Positions 57,040-64,000 of a stretch of DNA of 64,000 bases are shown piece by piece. This DNA is from Marthasterias glacialis (Eukaryota > Echinodermata > Asteroidea > Forcipulatida > Asteriidae), in NCBI GenBank assembly GCA_911728455.2, contig OU452235.1:10464634-10528633 (forward strand), given 5' to 3'. The translations under genes were made by a program, and so were the position numbers. The notes below the pieces were generated by a model. It was not told the DNA's origin. It was given only the letters and a program-made list of their open reading frames with translations, and ran no database searches. The first letter of the stretch is position 1; each line of letters starts with the position of its first letter.

Positions 57040-58397
57040 TGAAGTGAGAGGGGTTCAACTGACAGCGTTATAATAATGTCTTCTACTTTTTGGATAGCCC
57101 ATAAAGAAAATAACTAGTTTGTTAAAAACAGTATCATCCGGAAGTTCTAGATTTCAGGACAACATGCATGTAGACCAATCATAGGAGGTAAACAAAAATA
57201 GGACAAAGCGCAAACTTGAGTTATGTCTACATTCTTCTCACTTTGACAACGAAAGTCTCAGCGCACTGTGTATATAACAGCTTTATGAAAAAGAGTTAAC
57301 ATAAGGTTTAGTAACTAACTTGTTACTTACCAGATGAAGGAAAAGTCAGTCGGTAACTTGCATTGCTAGTAGCTCTGATTTTACAACTGAGAAATAACGC
57401 TTTAAGAGACTGTCGATAAAGGCTTTTACATACCGTAAAATTTATGAGAGGGTGTTTTGTGAGACAGTTGCTACGTCATGTCTTTGAGCTCAAGGTGCAG
57501 TTTTTTTTATGATATGCTATACAGATAAAATCAGTGTGTTTATACACACAGTCCCTGACAACCTAAGGAAAATAAATAATCTGCATTGTACTTCAATATC
57601 ACTTACTTGGTTGATATCACAATATGGTTGATTATCACCATACTTTGCATAACGCATTCTGATCACGCATTCGCAAACGCATTCGACAAAAGCTGGCCAT
57701 GGCCTTAAAAAGACTTAATCAGTATTTGAAATTAAATCACCCGATGACAACGAGAAGTATTGGTTTATTGGTAGTTGCTGTGGAACTGAGGGCGAAACAG
57801 GATTTTGCAAAAGTCGTGCATGCAGTTGTATAGCTAACTCCAAGTCCAAGTTACATTGACCCCAAGTCGGACTCGCTAGTGTATTGTATTATTATCCTTG
57901 ACATTATTCCACACGGAACGTTAGGAGTAAACACTTTGTCGACCACTCATGTTAGTCGAGTTTGTCGGCCTGCCTTTAGTCTTGGTCCAAGACGTTCCTA
58001 TTCTGTAGTCCACGCAACCTTTATCACGAATTGCCGCGGCTGCAATGGGCGCTATATCTACACGAACCTATATCACCTCAGACATTAGCCTTTGTCACAA
58101 TGACGTATAATGTAAACATTTGTTAACATGGCGGCATTTTATACTGCAGTAACTCAATGGAAAGTATCAATCACTTCCAGGCAGGATAATCCCATGAAAA
58201 AAAAAATAATAATAAGAGAAATCTTTTAAATCGAAGAGTATTTCAAAAGAGATTTCAACATGGTGAGCCGTTCCTAAGTATATATTTTCGAGACTTTTGA
58301 ATATTTATCATTAGCATTGGATTATCCAACATATTGAAATTTTCCGCTTAATGCCCTCATCAGTCATTGTCGGTAATTTCATGATGGTGGCTATTAT
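57040..58397. other. Intergenic stretch, nothing recognised
   Basis: No conserved ORF or clear element between the palindrome array and copy C. A short AT-rich poly-A tract is at about 58,197-58,214. Confidence 0.5.
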
Positions 58398-59582
58398 CAA
58401 TAGACCGATTGCGCGACCGTTGTTTACAAGTCATCTCGTGAAAATTGTGCCAGTGAAACGTGAAAACGTGACAGTGGGTACTAACGTCATCTGAGCTGAT
58501 GGTAAACTACGTGCAAATACATGCTTGTCCTTGCTCTATGCTGTGACCGACAGAGTCACACAAAAAGTCGGCTTTTGTTAATAATAACACAATTACTAAG
58601 CCATTTTATTAAAGTTGTATGTTGAGACATTGATTTTAACCACATTTCTGTTTCATAAACTACCAGTATTCTATACTACAAAAGAGTTTTTTTAGTTATG
58701 CACTACCGGCGTCGGACGTCTATCTAGCCACCCGCCTGTTATTTTGTTTGTAATGTAGGCCTAAATCACTGTAAAAAAAAAGGGTAAAGAACGTTGAAAA
58801 AACGAGCAGTTATACCAAGCCTTACGAAATTTCAAACAGGCAAAGGAATCACACAGTTTTGGAAAGCAATTTCTTTGGATGATTTCAGCTTCAAAACTGT
58901 GCAATTCTTGTGTTGAAAAGTGTGTGATCGCAGTCGTCTGGCACAAACGTTCCGTTGTGCACTAGTACACATCGTGCACATTTATACGTTATACTTGTAC
59001 AATTTCCAAAACTTACTGGAACTGTACGTACACGATTAGAGACTTATCGTGTACGTACACGATAGTTATCATGTACGTACACGATATTTATCATGTACAT
59101 ACACGATAGTTATCATGTACGTACATGATAGTTATCATGTACGTACACGATAATTATCATGTACGTACATATTTATCGTGTACGTACATGATAATTATCG
59201 TGATATCGGCGCAGCAATAGTTTAGGCTGCTGTCTGTACTCGTGTGTGTGTCATTCATACCATCACCATCACTGATCTCCACAGTATTGTTACACGCACG
59301 GAGACGACGCCACCTCACACCACACTACATTATCGTGTACGTACACGAGAATTATCGTGTACGTACACGATAATTATCATGTACGTACATGATGAGAGTG
59401 ACATTTTTTTATTCATGTGGCGGCACTTCGCTTCCGTAAGAAAAGCCTCAATCGATAAAAAAAAATGCAACAATCATCATGTACCGTACCGTACCGTACC
59501 GCACTTTCCTGTGGCGGATTTCGTGTCTGTTTACATTATACCCACTACAGATCACGTGACGCCGGTCGCGCAATCGGTCTAT
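58398..59582 (-). mobile_element. ATAGACCGATTGCGCGACC TIR element, copy C, with palindrome array inserted
   Basis: Both TIRs are intact: CAATAGACCGATTGCGCGAC (58,398) and GGTCGCGCAATCGGTCTAT (59,564-59,582). In reverse orientation its parts follow copies A and B (GATCTGTAGTGGGTATAATG, CAGGAAAGTGCGGTACGG, CCGACGCCGGTAGTG, TTTGCCATCAGCTCAG). It is longer than B because palindrome array 2 and GCGGCACTTCGCTTCCG sequence lie inside. Confidence 0.82.
59022..59392. repeat. Palindrome array 2: GTGTACGTACAC-type units
   Basis: At least ten units of (C/A)(G/A)TGTACGTACA(C/T)GAT, with ATGTACGTACAT variants, in two blocks (59,022-59,202 and 59,332-59,392). They are the same unit as array 1, with the same GGCGGCA-TTCGCTTCCG flank on the right. 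Confidence 0.9.
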
Positions 59583-59944
59583 GTTCAGCAACGACTTAAC
59601 CAAGTTAATTGTCATTGAAGTCGTATAGGTACTATTTAAAACGACAGCCCAAAATTTGACAAGTCAATATTTATCAACTTTGAGAGAGAATGGCTCTTGC
59701 CACACTCCTATTGTTTTGTTTCACCTGGGAGGGATAACTTTACAGCGCCTCAGTGAGTATTGTTGGCTTTATACCAAGTCATTTTTTGAAGAAGTTTGTA
59801 TTTTTTAGAATATAGAATCAATGATTTGTATAACTCGTGGTGTAAATACGGTGTATCGTATGTTCTGCCATGTACTGACCTTGGATGTTTACATTGTTCA
59901 TTATCTTGTATGTAATAAATGTGCAGAGATGTTATGTGGTGTAG

Positions 59945-60357
59945 GATCATCTCGACTCAAAACCATCTCCACTCACAACCGTCATCAACTCAACTCAAGA
60001 CCATCTCGACGCAAAAACCATCTCGACTCAAAGCTGCACTCATGATTGTTTTTCAGCGTTTCTTTAAAAAAAAGATAAATTTGACCATTGAATAACAGAT
60101 TAGACAAGTCCGAAAAGAAAACAACAAATAGTCCTTTTCAGCGCGGTACTTAATTTTTTTTTTAGGACGATGTGTTGTCTTGGGATACCATGACAGTTAT
60201 CGTGTGTCTTGAAGCAACGGTGCAATGTCCCATATTGGTGATGCGTCGAGTTGGTATTGCTGATGAGTCGAGTCGGTTTTGAATCAATATGGATTTGAGG
60301 CTTACTTGACTTGAGTCGAGATGGTTTTGAGTCGAGATGGTTTTGAGTCGAGATGGA
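59945..60357. mobile_element. Foldback element with CATCTCGACTCAAAAC arms
   Basis: The left arm (59,945-60,040) has CATCTCGACTCAAAACCATC-type units; the right arm (60,245-60,357) has GATGGTTTTGAGTCGAGATG units in inverse orientation. The spacer of about 200 bp has no ORF. Confidence 0.8.
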
Positions 60358-60359
60358 TA

Positions 60360-61060
60360 ACCTGCTTAAGCAGAAACGAATTCGAATTTGACAGGAGTGT
60401 GCCAGTCATCCGATATTTCTAATAGGTAATTAGCGTAATGGAAAAGTGCCCCTGGAATGGAACAAAGCAATAGCTGTTCCCATTCTAAAACAATTTCAAC
60501 CTATAAAAGAAATTCGGAAGAAAATAAAACCAAAATAAACTTCAGTATTAAATCGTTTACCCTTTCGTATGATGTGTTATTCATAATTTTAGTATAACTA
60601 TCCTATAGAAAAAAATTAGTCTATTCAATGTCATTTACAATGTTGTGTAAAATGCCAAACATTGAACAGAACTACAATATGATATTGAAAAGAACTGCAC
60701 AGCAGCAGTAATAACCCCATGATGTACCAAGGCTCTTAAAAAAATCAGCATCATTATCATGAATACCCAAAAAGTACAAGTAAAATTAATAAAATATCAA
60801 CACTCTATATTCAAATCAGAACTGATTTCATAAAACTTCATTTTGTAGTTTTAATTTGTGAGGGGTACAATTAATATGGAAAAAGAAAATCTTGATAAAA
60901 AAGCAAAAGCAAAATAAGAAGTGATTTTACATGTGGTTTAAAGTATCAATGTATGGGGAATGGGTTTTCACAATTTTAGTTACTTTGATCTCACAATTGA
61001 TTGATTTAAAACCCATATTATTTTGTTGTATATACCACACACACACACACACACACAGAT
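60360..61060. other. Intergenic AT-rich stretch, nothing recognised
   Basis: No ORF, SINE or inverted-end element noted. It ends at a (CA)n microsatellite at about 61,038-61,058. Confidence 0.5.
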
Positions 61061-61480
61061 CCTTGTCATTTGATTGGGGTGGGGGGGGGGACACACACAT
61101 TATGTGATATTCATTATTTTGCCATGAATCTACTGCCGAGACGCTCAATTTGGATAATTTTTTGATGCTTCAGTGTTCCCAAAATAAACAGTCCCTGCCC
61201 GTGTGTCCAAATGAGGCAAGGTTCTGTCACGGTGGACAAGGTTGGTGTCTGCATGGAGCCATCCAAGTTCTTTAGATTTTTTTCATTTTTTGTAATAAAA
61301 ATTCATATGAGAAGGATCTATGTGAGTTTTATAAAACCAATATGGAATGCATTTCGTTCGTGCATTGTCGCAGTATATAATCACGAGTTGCAATCTGGAC
61401 TATTCTATTTCACAAGGCGAAGCCGAGTGATATGGAAAAGCCAAATTTCACCTCGTGATTATATACAATATTTGCATATT
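61060..61480 (+). repeat. Dispersed repeat, copy 2 (pairs with 17,370-17,800)
   Basis: Collinear blocks CAGATCCTTGTCATTTGATT, GAGGCAAGGTTCTGTCACGG, GGAATGCATTTCGTTCGTGC and TATAATCACGAGTTGCAATC then TGG. The right end includes a self-inverted part (TATAATCACGAG/CTCGTGATTATA). Confidence 0.65.
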
Positions 61481-61696
61481 ATTGGTCAATCCAGAAAGGT
61501 TGATTAATTATAAAGTCAGTTACTTTGAAACTTTTACACACAAAAAACTTGTAAAGTTTACACTAAAAATAAAAGAAAACAAGAAAAAAAATCGCTGAAT
61601 GCCCTCAGAAATTCTCAGCTGAAATAGCATAGTAAAACATGAATGAATTTTTTAAGTACAGAAAGATGCAAAAAACTACAAAAACGCCTTTCTGCA

Positions 61697-61702
61697 TTTA
61701 TT
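61697..61702 (-). other. Candidate poly(A) signal of NOP2
   Basis: AATAAA on the minus strand, about 200 nt past the NOP2 stop codon. Position fits a short 3' UTR; motif-only. Confidence 0.35.
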
Positions 61703-61897
61703 ACAAATGTGCATTGTTTAAATGCTGTGTTCATTCACATACAATTATTCTGAAGTCTTCAAAAAGAAAGGAATATGTTGAAAGTGGATTCCCTGTTACC
61801 AATAAATGTTCACAGGAGCTAATCACTGTTTGATTTCATTTTCAGAGTTAATTTTAGTGTTGAACATCAAGCATACCGGTTTAGTTACTATGAATAA

Positions 61898-63020
61898 TCA
61901 ACGAGTATCTTTTCTCTTCTTCTTCCCACCTCCTGATGATCCAGAGGCATCACTGCGCCGTTTCTTGGCCTCTCCTTTTACCTTATCCCCAAAACTCTTT
62001 GGCTTTGGAATGGAAGTCACTTTAGTCCTCTTCTTTTTGGCAAATGAAGATTCAGCTTTGCCTTCTTTTCCTGCTGGTGATTTTCCAGGAGATTTACTGA
62101 TGGAGTCTGATTTCACTAGTGAAGATTTAGTCTTGGTTTTCTTGGGCTTCTGTTTTCCCTTGCCGTCAGGTTTGCCATTTTCAGCTGATCCCACTTTCCG
62201 TTTCTTGCGAGCAAAGAATCTGTTTTTCTTATGGTCTGCGGTATGTTGTACTTTAGTTTGCTCCTCTGGTAACGACTCCACTACTTTCTCTGGACTTTCA
62301 ACAGTTTCTTCCTTGCCCTCTCCATTGGCTGTTGATTTAGCTGGTTCTTCATCAGCATTTTCTTCTTCCCCAACAGTGCCTTCTATTCATAAATAAGTTT
62401 AATAAAAAAAAATGTTAACAAAAATGTCACTCTACAAACATGTGTGTTGTTATGAGTTTGTATACACATTCAAACTGGAGACATAGAACAAAAGGGGAAA
62501 ACATTGGTTCGCCAAGTGTCCCCAGTTGCCAAACGTGTACAAAACATATGGGAGGTGTTGCAAAATAGTTAGAATACAAACAAAAGAGGAACAATAGGGT
62601 GTTTCCAATTGCAGGTGAATACACACTTGTGTGTGTGTGTTTGTGTATTTGTTGTAGATTGTCTCAATTGTTTTAGAGCCAAACACATACAGTCGGAGAG
62701 TCAACTGTTTCAGAGATTTCCCTGCAAAGTTTGTAGTTATGCCCCTGAGCACATTTTTTTTTAGTATTTTCTCAAAATATATCATATAAATGTTTCACCA
62801 AAGAAATCAAAGAAAGAATGACCCATGTAAACAAAAATTGAAACCCTCTCAAATCTAAGTTTTTTTTTTTACAAACACTATAAAACGATACTTACGTTTA
62901 TCTGGGATTTTGTTGGAGTATTTTTTCAGTTTGGCCACAAAGAAGCCATCCATGTTGTGAGTGTGTGGATAGAAACGGCGAGTTGACTTCAAAGATGGGT
63001 GGAAATGCCTCTCACGAAAT
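61898..63020 (-). CDS. NOP2: NOP2/NSUN1 nucleolar rRNA methyltransferase, last two exons (5' part outside window)
   Basis: NOP2 (p120, NSUN1) is a nucleolar m5C methyltransferase acting on large-subunit rRNA and needed for 60S assembly. Two exons are present: 63020-62896 and 62382-61898. The first has an acceptor after TTTTTCAG, a donor GTAAG, and encodes [12 protein letters not shown] followed by [20 protein letters not shown], the highly conserved end of the NOP2 catalytic region. A phase-1 junction leads into a final exon of about 160 residues that is acidic at first (EEENADEE) and then Lys/Arg-rich ([14 protein letters not shown]), a typical variable nucleolar tail. Upstream exons with the cysteine catalytic motifs are not in the window. 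I saw no further NOP2 exon between 63,021 and 64,000. Confidence 0.93.
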
Positions 63021-63121
63021 CTGAAAAATAATTGCATGATCCCGATATTAATGAGAGGTTTGATATACAATGTACATGTACTTGTATGATCAGACTGCTG
63101 AGTTTAAAGCCGTGTCTCAAA

Positions 63122-63204
63122 TGATGGTTGCTGCTGTTGCTCAGTGCATCCTATGCTTCATTGCATGTATACGTGATGATTGAGCAACAGCAACAGCCAC
63201 CAAT
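63122..63204. repeat. Hairpin with 18- to 20-bp arms
   Basis: GGTTGCTGCTGTTGCTCA pairs with TGAGCAACAGCAACAGCCAC across a loop of about 40 nt. Could be part of a repeat or a small-RNA precursor; no expression evidence. Confidence 0.55.
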
Positions 63205-63212
63205 TTTAACTT

Positions 63213-63489
63213 GGGCCCAATTTGATAGAGCTGCTTATCGGCCCATTTTGTGCTTACTGTATGATTTCCATTTCATAGCGCTGCTAACCGTAAGCACAGG
63301 AATAGGCATGCTTACCTTCCGGTGCTTACTGTAGGAAAATGACGATTAACAATGCATTGCAATGTTGAATGCCCAAGCTAGCCACCTAGTTTGCTAACCT
63401 GTGAAATATGCTTTCGCTTAAGCAAATTTTTCTGCTGAAGTAAGCACCAAAATTTGCTTACCGTTAAGCAGTGCTATGAAATTGACCCC
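63213..63489. mobile_element. 277-bp MITE with about 50-bp inverted ends
   Basis: GGGCCCAATTTGATAGAGCT then GCTTATCGG, and CCGTTAAGCAGTGCTATGAA then ATTGACCCC, form diverged long inverted ends, followed inward by AGTAAGCAC-type blocks. No ORF. Lies just upstream of the last two NOP2 exons, in a NOP2 intron. Confidence 0.75.
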
Positions 63490-64000
63490 TAGCTTTACTG
63501 AACATTACACATACATTTTGACTAAGAGGTTTAAGGGTCCAATAAAGGATGCAGAAATTGATCCTTTTAATCTAAAGTTGACTGATCATAAAGTTCATAC
63601 AAGTATTAATCCTCCAGAGAAACTAGCAATTGAAATATGCAAATAATAGGAACGTGCACAAAATAAGCACAGCAGCCACTGAAACTAACTTTAGGTCCAA
63701 GCTTTTCTAGAATTTAATATTGTGAAATTTATGTAAATTAAAGTTGTTATAGAGGTCCCATGAATTATTTTTTTTATTGGTTAAAAAAAATAAAGTATGC
63801 CTATTATAGTATATCTTTACTTTTGTTCACATTTTTTACATGCATATTAATCGTAGAAATAACGATTTCTAAAATTAGGGGTTGTCGTGCTCTGCCCACC
63901 CTTCCTCATTAACATAAAATCTGTGACGTAGACAGTGGAACGGCTGACCAGGGCCATGTGTGTGACAATAACATACAATGCATTGTTGACCACTCGGCAC

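Noticed and set aside
56663..59392. CRISPR-like array
   Set aside because: Units are palindromic, with no unique spacers, in an animal genome; they are tandem palindromes within mobile elements.
63021..64000. Further upstream NOP2 exon inside the window
   Set aside because: No conserved NOP2 sequence or suitable donor seen on the minus strand; this part holds a MITE and AT-rich sequence.

Overview
This is a stretch of animal genomic DNA: AT-rich, intron-rich and packed with interspersed repeats. Four of the five recognisable genes lie on the minus strand. The best guess is a marine invertebrate deuterostome (echinoderm, or possibly hemichordate). That rests on the gene content (HPS3, GABARAP, NOP2, an intronless histamine-H3-like receptor), the tRNA-derived SINEs and the many short inverted-repeat elements. 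It is an inference; the species cannot be read from the sequence.

Layout. Positions 1-6.7 kb hold repeats and a decayed LINE reverse transcriptase, with no gene. From 6,707 to 29,000 (minus) lies a complete HPS3 gene: 23 coding exons with consistent phases sum to 3,720 nt, or 1,239 residues. HPS3 is a subunit of BLOC-2, which works in lysosome-related organelle traffic. Its introns carry SINEs, minisatellites and TIR elements. From 29 to 34 kb is intergenic sequence. From 34,230 to 41,934 (minus) lies a complete four-exon GABARAP/Atg8 gene of exactly 117 residues; its introns hold a hAT-like MITE with a perfect 8-bp target duplication and several other elements. From 42 to 49.6 kb is a repeat-rich block with a broken CR1/L2-like LINE. 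At 49,642-50,772 (plus) is an intronless aminergic GPCR. At 55,982-56,536 (minus) is an intronless small type I membrane protein with one fibronectin III domain. From 56.6 to 60.4 kb are two arrays of a palindromic sequence and several foldback elements. At 61,898-63,020 (minus) are the last two exons of NOP2/NSUN1, whose upstream exons lie beyond the window.

The genes are not an operon or a pathway. HPS3 (endolysosomal traffic) and GABARAP (autophagy and vesicle traffic) are neighbours on one strand, but nothing in the sequence shows shared control. The main unusual content is the set of mobile-element families, several with multiple copies inside this one window, together with the FN3 membrane protein and the receptor that lacks the usual TM6 tryptophan.
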